Assembly (NCBI RefSeq): GCF_000025705.1
Contig: NC_013959.1
Span: 2,550,001-2,614,000, forward strand
DNA: 64,000 nucleotides
DNA from: Sideroxydans lithotrophicus ES-1
GTDB lineage: Bacteria > Pseudomonadota > Gammaproteobacteria > Burkholderiales > Gallionellaceae
Reading direction: 5' to 3'
Shown: piece after piece, positions 51,725 through 60,339 of the stretch
How positions within the stretch are numbered: the first letter of the stretch is position 1
Layout of the letters: the number at the start of each line of letters is the position of its first letter
The notes under the pieces: model-generated
What the model was told of the DNA's origin: nothing
Databases searched by the model: none
What the model saw: only the letters and a program-made list of their open reading frames with translations
Translations under genes and position numbers: made by a program

Positions 51725-54610
51725 TCACAGATTCGCATCGTAGAGGTGGAAACGGTTCTTGCCTGCCTTCTTGGCGACATACATGGCCTGATCGGCATGG
51801 CGCAGCAAGGTATCGCCCTCTTCATCGTCGGCAGGGTAGCAAGTTACACCGACGCTGGCTGATACGGCGATCGATCGCTCCTCGAACCATACCGGCATGG
51901 CGATGGTCTGCACGATGCGTTCCAGCACCTGGATGCATTCGAGTTCCTGCGACAAGTCGTTGAACAACACCACGAACTCGTCCCCGCCCAGACGCGCCAG
52001 GGTATCGCCCGCGCGCAAGACATCCTGCAAACGGCGGGTGATGTCCACCAGCAACATGTCGCCGGTCTCATGTCCGTATCGGTCATTGACGTCCTTGAAG
52101 CCGTCGAGGTCGATGTAGCAGATGGCCAGTGTCTTGCCGCTGCGCTGCGCATGCGCGATGGCCTGCCCCAGGCGATCGGACAGCAGGCGCCGGTTGGGAA
52201 TGCCGGTCAGCGCATCGTGATTGGCGACATGGCTCAGCTCTGCCTCATGTTCCTTGAAATAGGTAATATCCGAGAACACTGCCACATGCCGCTGTACGTT
52301 GCCGGCATCGTCGCAGATCACCGAGATCGACAGCAGTTCAGCATATATCTCGCCGCTCTTGCGCCGATTCCATATCTCGCCGCGCCAAGCCCCCTCCCGC
52401 TTCAGCGACGCCCACATCGCGGCATAGAACGCCTTGTCCTGATGACCTGAGCTCAGGAGTCCCGGATTCCTGCCCAGCACTTCCGCGCGGCTATAGCCTG
52501 TGATCTGCGTGAAGGCGGGATTGACGTTGACAATGATGTTGTCCGCGTCGGTGATGACAATGGCTTCCTGGCTGTTGTCGAACACACTGGCAGTAATGCG
52601 CAATCCTGCCTCTGCCTGTTTCAATTCGGTGATGTCGCGCCCGATGATGACCAACCCCTTGCGCCTGCCTTCCTCGTGGAACAGCGGCTTCTTGATGACA
52701 TCGAAAGTCATCTCGCCGCCGTCCGGCAACGGAATGATCTCCTCCACGCGCGAGATGCCATCCTTGCGCCAGGCTTCTTCGTCGGTCTCATGGCAATGCA
52801 GTAGCGCATCCCTGTAATGCGGATCGGCTATCTCGGCCAGCTCCCTATCGGTCTTGCCTGCACAGTCCACCTCCCCGAGGCCGAATGCCTGCCGTGCCGA
52901 CTGGTTGGATTCCAGCCAGCGTCCTGCGCCGTCCTTGAACTGGATCGGGTCGGGGATCGCCTCGATCAACGTGCGCAGCATCTCCTCGTTCTGGCGCAAC
53001 CTGGCCGACTTCTCCTCCACCAGACGCATCAGTTCTTCCTTGCTGCGCCGCATCTCGGAGATGTCCACCAGCGTTCCGATGATAGCCGGGCGTCCCTGAT
53101 ATTCGATCCGGCGCCCGTGCGCGTCGACAACGATCATCGAGCCGTCGCGTTTGTAGGCGGTGAAGCTGTAACGAGTCGCGTCCGCCTCTCCTTCGAGCCG
53201 GCGCCGGATGTTCTCCTCGACCAGCGGCTTGTCCTCCGTCTTGACAAGCTGGATGGCCGGGACCACATCGACAAGTTCTTCAGCCGAATCGAAACCGAAC
53301 ATATCCAGCAATCCGGGATTGGCATAGCGGAAGAACCCGTCCTGGATGATGTAGATCCCGACCAGCGACTGCTCGACCAGCGCACGGAACTTGGTGGACT
53401 CTTCCGCGACCAGTCCCTCCAGACGGCTGCGGTAGTCTTCCAGCAACTGCGAGGTCTGCTTTCTGCGCGTGATGTCGCGCGCCACGCCCAGCACCCCGAT
53501 CAGCTGCCCCTGATTGTCGCGCATCGGTGTCTTGATGGTCTCGAACAAACCGCGGGAGCCATCGGCAAATTCGAGCCACTCTTCGTTGGCACTCGACTGG
53601 TCTTCCGCCATCGCCTTGAGGTCATGCTTGCGGAAGGCATCTGCTTGTTCCCGGCGCACGAAATCGTAATCGGTCTTGCCGATGATGTCTTTCTCGCTGG
53701 CCCCATATAAGGCTTCGAAGCGCCGGTTGCATGCGAGATAGAGTCCATCCGCATCCTTCAGCCAGACCAGGTCCGGGATGGTGTCGATGAAGGTTCGCAG
53801 GAACAGCTCGTCCACTTCGAATTTCTCTTCCATCAGCCCCGATGCCATGGTCTGGGTCAGATCGTGCTCGCTCACCAGCCCGGCCATCCGCCCCGCACTA
53901 TCGACCAACACCAGATGGCGCACTTTTCTTGCAAGCATCAGCTCCGCCGCCTCATTGATCGTGGCATCGCTGCGGATGGTCAACACCGGCGATGTCATCA
54001 CTTCCGCGAGATGAACGCCGACCTGTGCCGGCTCGCGCGAATAGAAACGCACCACATCCCTTTCGGTGACGATGCCGATGGGCCTTTCGTCTTCGACCAC
54101 CACCACGCAGCTCTCGCGTTGTGCCTGCATCAGGTTGAGCGCCTGCATCAGGCTGCTATGCGGTGGCAGGCTGGTGACAGAGCGCTGCGCCACAGTCATG
54201 ACCTGCCTGCGCCCGGCCAGCACAGTCAGATTCAGGTGCAGACGGAAATCCGTTTCGCTGACCACTCCCGCAACCACTCCATCATCATCCACCAGCACCA
54301 GATGGCGGATACCTTCGCGCATGCAGATCTGATAAGCCTCCAGGCAATCCATCTTTCCGGGAACGACGACGACGGGTGCGGACATGCTGGTACGCAACTG
54401 CGTGTCAGGAGGTGAAGAAGCTCGCATCGCATGCAGGATGTTGCGTTCGGTGACGATGCCGACCGGGTGCCCGGCTTCGTCGATGATCACGATGGAGGAG
54501 AAACGGCGCTGCGCCATGATGAGCGCAGCCTCGCCGATGGTGGAATCGACCGCAAGGCAGGTGACGGCACGCGTGGCGATGTCGGTCAGGGGATATTGCT
54601 TATTGGTCAT
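51725..54610 (-). CDS. CBS-PAS diguanylate cyclase
   Basis: A cytosolic c-di-GMP synthase of about 961 residues with an unusual sensor stack. Four CBS motifs (two Bateman pairs, about residues 5-255) each show the VGIVTERN/DVVR-type ending and would bind adenine nucleotides. Four PAS domains follow (about 265-790), then a GGDEF domain with intact RLGGDEF near residue 873. No EAL domain and no membrane helix are present. Linking energy charge (CBS) and redox or ligand state (PAS) to c-di-GMP is a reasonable inference. The ATG at 54610 gives MTNKQYPLTDIATRAV; a TTG seven codons upstream is the alternative. It follows the Crp/Fnr-type gene on the same strand. Confidence 0.93.
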   Translation of the reverse strand: MTNKQYPLTDIATRAVTCLAVDSTIGEAALIMAQRRFSSIVIIDEAGHPVGIVTERNILHAMRASSPPDTQLRTSMSAPVVVVPGKMDCLEAYQICMREGIRHLVLVDDDGVVAGVVSETDFRLHLNLTVLAGRRQVMTVAQRSVTSLPPHSSLMQALNLMQAQRESCVVVVEDERPIGIVTERDVVRFYSREPAQVGVHLAEVMTSPVLTIRSDATINEAAELMLARKVRHLVLVDSAGRMAGLVSEHDLTQTMASGLMEEKFEVDELFLRTFIDTIPDLVWLKDADGLYLACNRRFEALYGASEKDIIGKTDYDFVRREQADAFRKHDLKAMAEDQSSANEEWLEFADGSRGLFETIKTPMRDNQGQLIGVLGVARDITRRKQTSQLLEDYRSRLEGLVAEESTKFRALVEQSLVGIYIIQDGFFRYANPGLLDMFGFDSAEELVDVVPAIQLVKTEDKPLVEENIRRRLEGEADATRYSFTAYKRDGSMIVVDAHGRRIEYQGRPAIIGTLVDISEMRRSKEELMRLVEEKSARLRQNEEMLRTLIEAIPDPIQFKDGAGRWLESNQSARQAFGLGEVDCAGKTDRELAEIADPHYRDALLHCHETDEEAWRKDGISRVEEIIPLPDGGEMTFDVIKKPLFHEEGRRKGLVIIGRDITELKQAEAGLRITASVFDNSQEAIVITDADNIIVNVNPAFTQITGYSRAEVLGRNPGLLSSGHQDKAFYAAMWASLKREGAWRGEIWNRRKSGEIYAELLSISVICDDAGNVQRHVAVFSDITYFKEHEAELSHVANHDALTGIPNRRLLSDRLGQAIAHAQRSGKTLAICYIDLDGFKDVNDRYGHETGDMLLVDITRRLQDVLRAGDTLARLGGDEFVVLFNDLSQELECIQVLERIVQTIAMPVWFEERSIAVSASVGVTCYPADDEEGDTLLRHADQAMYVAKKAGKNRFHLYDANL

Positions 54611-54658
54611 TGTTGCTGCCCGTTCTGCCAACTGTCACCCCAGGATGCAGGGGTCGCG

Positions 54659-55372
54659 TCATCGCTCATTTCCCAACAGTCGTGTGAACTCATCTCTCAC
54701 TACGCTGTAGCACTCGCAGCATTGCTTCTCCAGCCCGGCACGATTCAAAACCTTGACATGCCCCCGGTTGTAATCGATCAACCCTTGCTCGCGCAATTCT
54801 CCGGCTTCCTCGGTGATGCTCTCTCTGCGCACGCCCAGCATGTTGGCGATGGCCTCGTGCGTCAGGCGGAAATCGTCGGATAGCGACTTGTCGTTGATCA
54901 GCAACAGATGCTGGCACAGTTGCTGCCGCAACGAATGGTGCTTTTCGCAGACTACCGTTTGCGCGATCTGCGTCAGCGAAGCCTGTGCATACAGCAGCAA
55001 AATATCGCACAAAGTCGTCAAATTTTTGCTCATCTCGCACAGCCTGTCTGCAGCAACCTGAAAGACATGACCGGATGTCTCTACCGTCGCCCAGTAGGGT
55101 ATCCCTGCACCGCCCAGCACCTGGGCCACGCTGAACATACCTTCATTGCCGATCACGGCGACCCCGGCCGATCCTCCGTTCTCCAGCCGGTAGAACAGCG
55201 AGATGGCACTATCGATGGGGAAGTACACATGGCTAAGACGCTCCCCCGACTCGGCAAGTTGCTCACCCGCCTTGAGGTGGACGACTTGAAGATGTGGGAG
55301 CAGTTCTTGAAGTTCGTGCGGATGTAGCGCCGCCAGCAGGCGATTTTGCTCCGGGTTATGACGATGCGGCAT
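54659..55372 (-). CDS. Crp/Fnr-family transcription regulator
   Basis: A 237-residue regulator with an N-terminal cyclic-nucleotide-binding-like beta barrel (about 20-140, VVHLKAGEQLAESGERLSHVYFPIDSAISLF) and a C-terminal winged helix (LTHEAIANMLGVRRESITEEAGELREQGLIDYNRGHVKVLN). The arginine and glutamate of the cAMP site and the four cysteines of the Fnr cluster are not evident, so the ligand is unknown; the wording resembles the group found beside CBS/GGDEF genes. It lies about 48 bases before the CBS-PAS-GGDEF gene and may control it. A CCEC cluster near the C-terminus is noteworthy. Confidence 0.9.
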   Translation of the reverse strand: MPHRHNPEQNRLLAALHPHELQELLPHLQVVHLKAGEQLAESGERLSHVYFPIDSAISLFYRLENGGSAGVAVIGNEGMFSVAQVLGGAGIPYWATVETSGHVFQVAADRLCEMSKNLTTLCDILLLYAQASLTQIAQTVVCEKHHSLRQQLCQHLLLINDKSLSDDFRLTHEAIANMLGVRRESITEEAGELREQGLIDYNRGHVKVLNRAGLEKQCCECYSVVRDEFTRLLGNER

Positions 55373-55604
55373 TAGTGTCCCTGTCTATTGTCTGACTCGC
55401 GCTACGGCACTCGCCGAAGAATCGTTTCAGATGACCACCTAAAACCTCTGTCGAGAGCCCATACGCACGATCTGTGTCGATGGAAAAAACGCGGGCTCCC
55501 TTAAAACCCGTCAGGTAGCAAGACTAGCAAGACAGGCCCGATACAGTCTGTACGGTAGCACACACTATTGAGGATGCCGCAAAGTAGCAGAGTAAAAATA
55601 TGGG

Positions 55605-58600
55605 TTATGCGTAGATGACCCGCACGTTCCGCTCCCCGCACATGGCTCGCAATCCTTCCAGCAGTTCGTCCGGCAGCGTGACTTGCCACGCCTCGCCAAG
55701 AGACAGCGGAACGCTGCCGATCAGGTTGCGGTAATTGATCTGCACCGGGCACTGCCCGCCGCAATAGGGCTTGAGCAGCTCCGCCAGTTGCGGCACGCGC
55801 ACCTTGTCGTCTATGGAGCAGCAGATGTCCAGCCGCTTGGCGTACGCGGCACGTGCCGAGGCGAAGTCGTAAAGCTCATCCGCGGTAACGCGCATGCTGC
55901 CCGAGTAGGCATCCAGTTCCGCCTTGCCGCTCACCACCAACAACTCGTCGTCGCGTATCCAGGTGCGGTTGCTGTCGAACAGTTCGCTGAACACCACCAC
56001 TTCCAGCGCGGCGCTGCCATCGTCCAGCGTCACCACCGCCATCTTGCCGCGCCGCGTCTGCAGCACGCGCACGCCACTGACCATCCCCGCGAGCACGATC
56101 GATTTCGCATTGTTGCGGCGCCCGCCGCCGTAGCCGCTGTTGCCGCCTGCTGGCGTGACGATATCCGGTGTGATATCGGCCAATCTGTGTTTGACGAAGT
56201 TCGACAACTCGGCAGCGAATTCCTGGTACGGATGCCCGCTCAGGTAAAAACCCAGCGCGGTCTTTTCCTGCGCCAGCTGCTCGCGCATCTTCCAGCGCGG
56301 CACGTCCGCCATCTGTACCGGCATGGCATGGGCTTCGTCATCGCCGAACAGGCTGTTCTGGTTGGCTGCGCGCGCCTTCTGCTCGGCGCTGCCGAGGGCG
56401 GCATCCAGCGACGCCAGCAATTGATAGCGATGATCGCTGATGCTGTCGAATGCACCGGCGCGGATCAGCGCCTCGATAGCGCGACGGTTGACGATGCGTT
56501 TGTCCACACGATGGCAGAAATCGAACAGATCCCTGAACGGCCCCGCAGCACGCGCCGCCACGATGTTCTCCACCGCCGCTTCGCCGGTACCCTTCACCGC
56601 ACCGAGGCCGTAGGCGATGGTCTTTTCGTCCACTGGCTGGAAACGGAAGCACGAGGAGTTGATATCCGGCGCCAGTATTTTCAAGCCCTGCTGCACGGCA
56701 TCCTGATAGAAGAAACTGACTTTGTCGGTGTTGACCATTTCCGAGGTCATGGTCGAAGCCATGAACGCGGCAGGATAGTGGCACTTCAGATACGCGGTCT
56801 GATATGCGACCAGCGAGTAAGCCGCCGCGTGCGACTTGTTGAAACCGTATCCCGCGAACTTCTCCATCGTGTCGAAGATCTCGTTCGCCTTCTTCTCCTC
56901 GATGCCGTTCTTCGCCGCTCCGGCCACGAAGATACTGCGCTGCTCCGCCATCTCCTCGGCCTTCTTCTTGCCCATCGCGCGGCGCAGCATGTCGGCGCCG
57001 CCCAGCGTGTACCCGGCCACCACCTGCGCCGACTGCATCACCTGCTCCTGGTACACCATGATGCCGTAGGTATTGCCGACCACTTTCTCCAGCAAAGGAT
57101 GCGGCAGGATCACCTGCTCGCGCTTGTGCTTGCGGTTGATGTAATCGGGAATGAAATCCATCGGACCCGGTCGGTAAAGCGCATTCAGCGCGATCAGGTC
57201 GTCGATGCAATCGGGCTGCGCCTTGACCAGCGTGTCCTTCATGCCGCGCGATTCGAACTGGAACACTGCGGTGGTATTGGCGGTCCTGAATATCCTGTCG
57301 TAGGTCGCCTTGTCGTCGAGCGGGATGTTCTCTATCGAGAAGGATTTGGGATTTTGGATTTGGGATTTAGCATCCCCGCCAGCTCCGGCGTTGCTACTAC
57401 CTAAATCCGAAATCCCAGTTCCTAAATCCTGAATGTACCGCACCGCCCAATCGATGATGGTCAGCGTGCGCAGACCAAGGAAGTCGAACTTGACCAGACC
57501 GACCGCTTCCACGTCATCCTTGTCGTACTGGCTCACCGTGCTCTCGCTGCCTTCGGCGCAATACAGCGGGCAAAAGTCGGTCAGCTTGCCCGGTGCGATC
57601 AACACGCCGCCCGCATGCATGCCGACGTTGCGCGTCAGATCCTCCAGCCGTTCGCCCAGCTCCATCAGCTCTTCCACGCCTTCTTCGCTGGCGATGACGG
57701 CATTGAATTCCGGCTCCATCTCGCGCGCCTTCCTCAGCGACACCGGCTTCACGCCTTCCACCGGCACCAGCTTGGAAAGCCTGTCGCACAGACCGTATGG
57801 GAAATCCAGCACGCGGCCGACGTCGCGGATCACGCCCTTGGACGCCATGGTGCCGAAGGTGGCGATCTGCGACACACACGCCTCGCCGTAATGATGCCGC
57901 ACGTACTGGATCACCAGTTCGCGCCCGTCCTGGCAAAAGTCGACGTCGAAGTCGGGCATGGAGACGCGTTCGGGATTGAGGAAACGCTCGAACAGCAGTT
58001 CGTAGCGCAGCGGATCGAGGTCGGTGATGCCGAGCGAATACGCCACCAGCGAACCGGCGCCGGAACCGCGCCCCGGTCCCACCGGCACGCCGTTGGGGAA
58101 TCTCGCATCGCGGAAGGATTTCGCCCAGCGGATGAAGTCGGCCACGATCAGGAAGTAGCCGGGGAACTTCATGTTGATGATGGTGTTGACCTCGAAATCC
58201 AGCCGCGCCTGATATTCCGCCATCTTCGCTGCGCGCACCGTTTCGTCCGGATAGAGCTGCAGCATGCGCTGTTCGAGGCCGCGCTGCGATTCGCTGCGCA
58301 GGAAATCGTCCAGCGATTCTCCGTTGGGGGTGGGGAAATCCGGCAGGTGCGGCTTGCCCAGCTTCAGCGAGATATTGCAGCGCTTGGCGATCTCCACGCT
58401 GTTCTGCAGCGCTTCCGGCAGATCGGCGAACAGTGCCGCCATCTCGGCCTGCGTCTTGAAATATTGCTGCGCAGTGAACTGGCGCTGCCTGCGTTTGTCG
58501 TTGAGTACATAGCCCTCTGCAATGCAGACCCGCGCTTCGTGCGCCTTGAAATCGTCGATCGTCAGGAACTGCACCGGATGTGTGGCGACCACCGGCAACG

Positions 58601-59174
58601 CCAGTTTCGACGCCAGCTTTACCGTATCGCGCAGATGCTGTTCCTCGCGCGCTGCGCCGAAGCGCTGCACTTCAAGATAAAAACGTTGCGGGAACAGGTC
58701 GGCGTATCCCAGCGCCACGACTTCGGCACTGCTCGCATTGCCGTTCAGCAATGTCATGCCCACCTCGCCGAGATGTGCACCGGACAAGGCGATCAGGCCA
58801 TCCGTGCCGTCGCGCAGCCATTCTGTGCGGATCTCGGGCCGGCCGCGGTACTGGTTCTCCAGATAGGCCCGCGTCAGCAGACCGCACAGGCGCAGATAAC
58901 CCGCGTGGGATTGGCACAACAGCAGCAGGCGGAAAGGCTGGTCGCGCACGGCATCGTTGCTGACATACACGTCGCAACCGACAATGGGCTTGATGCCGGC
59001 CCCGCGCGCCTCCTTGTAGAACTTGACCAGTCCGAACACATTGGACAGGTCGGTGAGCGCCAACGCCGGCATGGCATCCGCCTTGGCCGCGCTGACCGCT
59101 TCGCCGATGCGCACGATGCCGTCGGCGATGGAATATTCGCTATGCAGACGAAGGTGGACGAAGGAGGGTTGCAT
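55605..59174 (-). CDS. dnaE: DNA polymerase III alpha subunit with in-frame repeat insertion
   Basis: Catalytic subunit of the chromosomal replicase, 1189 residues. It has an N-terminal PHP domain (FVHLRLHSEYSIADGIV), the polymerase palm with GPGRGSGAGSLVAYSLGITDLDPL and PDFDVDFCQDGRELVIQYV (catalytic aspartates), fingers, tandem HhH (GYGFNKSHAAAYSLVAYQTAYLK region) and the OB-fold. Between VRYI and FSIENIPLDD, where relatives have only a short linker, residues about 582-611 are encoded by a 90-bp repeat element (QDLGTGISDLG...AKSQIQNPKS). Thirty extra codons keep the frame open. This linker lies on the protein surface in known structures, so the enzyme is probably functional. Confidence 0.97.
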   Translation of the reverse strand: MQPSFVHLRLHSEYSIADGIVRIGEAVSAAKADAMPALALTDLSNVFGLVKFYKEARGAGIKPIVGCDVYVSNDAVRDQPFRLLLLCQSHAGYLRLCGLLTRAYLENQYRGRPEIRTEWLRDGTDGLIALSGAHLGEVGMTLLNGNASSAEVVALGYADLFPQRFYLEVQRFGAAREEQHLRDTVKLASKLALPVVATHPVQFLTIDDFKAHEARVCIAEGYVLNDKRRQRQFTAQQYFKTQAEMAALFADLPEALQNSVEIAKRCNISLKLGKPHLPDFPTPNGESLDDFLRSESQRGLEQRMLQLYPDETVRAAKMAEYQARLDFEVNTIINMKFPGYFLIVADFIRWAKSFRDARFPNGVPVGPGRGSGAGSLVAYSLGITDLDPLRYELLFERFLNPERVSMPDFDVDFCQDGRELVIQYVRHHYGEACVSQIATFGTMASKGVIRDVGRVLDFPYGLCDRLSKLVPVEGVKPVSLRKAREMEPEFNAVIASEEGVEELMELGERLEDLTRNVGMHAGGVLIAPGKLTDFCPLYCAEGSESTVSQYDKDDVEAVGLVKFDFLGLRTLTIIDWAVRYIQDLGTGISDLGSSNAGAGGDAKSQIQNPKSFSIENIPLDDKATYDRIFRTANTTAVFQFESRGMKDTLVKAQPDCIDDLIALNALYRPGPMDFIPDYINRKHKREQVILPHPLLEKVVGNTYGIMVYQEQVMQSAQVVAGYTLGGADMLRRAMGKKKAEEMAEQRSIFVAGAAKNGIEEKKANEIFDTMEKFAGYGFNKSHAAAYSLVAYQTAYLKCHYPAAFMASTMTSEMVNTDKVSFFYQDAVQQGLKILAPDINSSCFRFQPVDEKTIAYGLGAVKGTGEAAVENIVAARAAGPFRDLFDFCHRVDKRIVNRRAIEALIRAGAFDSISDHRYQLLASLDAALGSAEQKARAANQNSLFGDDEAHAMPVQMADVPRWKMREQLAQEKTALGFYLSGHPYQEFAAELSNFVKHRLADITPDIVTPAGGNSGYGGGRRNNAKSIVLAGMVSGVRVLQTRRGKMAVVTLDDGSAALEVVVFSELFDSNRTWIRDDELLVVSGKAELDAYSGSMRVTADELYDFASARAAYAKRLDICCSIDDKVRVPQLAELLKPYCGGQCPVQINYRNLIGSVPLSLGEAWQVTLPDELLEGLRAMCGERNVRVIYA
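57341..57430. repeat. 90-bp GGGATTT inverted-repeat element inside dnaE
   Basis: Left arm 57341-57370 and right arm 57401-57430 are reverse complements at 25 of 30 positions around a 30-base centre. Both arms end in AGGATTT at the outer edge, the same termini as the element between thyA and folA. The length is a multiple of three and no stop arises in the dnaE frame. Confidence 0.85.
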
Positions 59175-59492
59175 GACGCTCGTGATAAAAATCCCGGCGG
59201 GATTTTACCACTGCAGAAACGCTGCTCCCCGAAGAAATTGGCCCAATGAACATCGCGGTTGCCTGCGCACGCAGCGGCACCGCTATTGGCGCGCAGGCCA
59301 GGCATGGGGCTGCGGTACGTACCCCATAGTGGTGGCATTTGCGCTGCCCGCACAAAATATTATTGCAACTCTTCGGCAACTGCCGGGCATTATTGGCTAC
59401 ACTGCGCGGCTGATATTCAGGTTCACCGAGGCCCGGCTGCAATGTTGCCGGGAAACAGGCTTTATTCGATTGGTCATTCAAGGAGACAAAGC
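59175..59492. other. 318-bp divergent intergenic region, no gene seen
   Basis: Gap between dnaE and the cytochrome gene. It must contain the two divergent promoters. An AT-rich AAATATTATTGCAAC stretch near 59357 is the likeliest promoter area. The open frame running through it ahead of the cytochrome has no recognisable sequence. Confidence 0.5.
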
Positions 59493-59912
59493 ATGAAGCG
59501 GGCAGGTGCAATATTGTTGCTGGCGTTTGGAATGAACCTGGCATACGCGGACCCCAGCAGGCTATCGACCCCCAGCGATGCGAAATGGAAACAGGAATGC
59601 GGCAGCTGCCATGACGCCTATCCTCCGCGACTGCTGTCGGCGGACAATTGGCGACGCCTGATGTCCAGCCTGGACAAACACTTCGGCGCCAATGCGGAAC
59701 TCGATGCGCGCGACAACAAGAAGATACTCGATTTTCTGGAACGCAATGCGGGCAGCGGCGAGCGCTACAGTTCATCCACCTTGCGCATCAGCGATACGCC
59801 ATGGTTCATACACGATCATCGCGTGATCAACAAAAAGGAGTGGACCAATCCCGAGGTGAGAAGTCGCTCTAACTGCTCGGCCTGCCACGGCAGGGTCATA
59901 CTTGGCGATTGA
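59493..59912 (+). CDS. Small diheme cytochrome c
   Basis: A 139-residue periplasmic protein. AAGGAG precedes the ATG; residues 1-18 form a signal peptide (cleavage near LAYA-DP). Two c-type heme sites are present: CGSCH at about residue 35 and CSACH close to the C-terminus, so both hemes are attached at the chain ends around a helical core (DNWRRLMSSLDKHFGANAELDARDNKKILDFLERNAG). This layout is that of the DHC-type diheme cytochromes found beside cytochrome b561 genes. It likely shuttles electrons in the periplasm; no redox partner is adjacent. Confidence 0.88.
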   Translation: MKRAGAILLLAFGMNLAYADPSRLSTPSDAKWKQECGSCHDAYPPRLLSADNWRRLMSSLDKHFGANAELDARDNKKILDFLERNAGSGERYSSSTLRISDTPWFIHDHRVINKKEWTNPEVRSRSNCSACHGRVILGD

Positions 59913-60008
59913 TCCTTCAGGCATCTTGATCGCCTGACGAAATCCGCGAACCATGTCTCTGGCCGGATCTGAAAGACAACGCCCTCGCGTCCATTTCAAC
60001 AAATCAAA

Positions 60009-60032
60009 AACCGCCCTCGTGGGCGGTTTTTT
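60009..60032. terminator. Bidirectional intrinsic terminator
   Basis: CCGCCC (60011-60016) and GGGCGG (60021-60026) form a 6-bp GC stem with a 4-base loop, flanked by A-run and T-run on the two sides. It can terminate the cytochrome transcript on the plus strand and the tRNA-Ser transcript on the minus strand. Confidence 0.85.
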
Positions 60033-60036
60033 AAAT

Positions 60037-60127
<91 letters not shown>

Positions 60128-60176
60128 GTGACTCTTTACTGCTGATACCACGATATAGCCCGCTACTCTCCGAAAA

Positions 60177-60296
60177 GTACCTGACCAGGTACATTGGCTA
60201 CGGCCGCCGCTACGCGGCTTAACCTGCAAGCAGGTTAGCCTTCACCGCAACACGTCCACTACGCAGCCGTGTTGTCAACCACTCTGCCACCTCTCC
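60177..60296 (-). pseudogene. Degenerate tRNA-Ser copy split by an 80-bp palindromic insertion
   Basis: Positions 60276-60296 repeat exactly the acceptor and D-arm half of the neighbouring tRNA-Ser (60107-60127), and 60186-60195 repeat its CAGGTACATT segment. In the real tRNA these two blocks are contiguous; here 80 bases (60196-60275) separate them. The anticodon loop is also missing: CCTGA runs directly into CCAGG. The insertion contains two hairpins (60216-60240 and 60248-60274). Confidence 0.7.
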
Positions 60297-60339
60297 GAAG
60301 GGCGCGCATTTTACCAGCAACATATGAATTTCGGGCAGA

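Noticed and set aside
57341-57430. Sequencing or assembly artefact, or a CRISPR-like repeat
   Set aside because: The arms are diverged inverted copies with no spacers, and the reading frame is kept, so a true insertion is more likely; an artefact remains possible until re-sequenced.
59259-59492. Upstream extension of the diheme cytochrome to 217 codons
   Set aside because: The extension has no conserved sequence, and AAGGAG plus a signal peptide fix the start at 59493.
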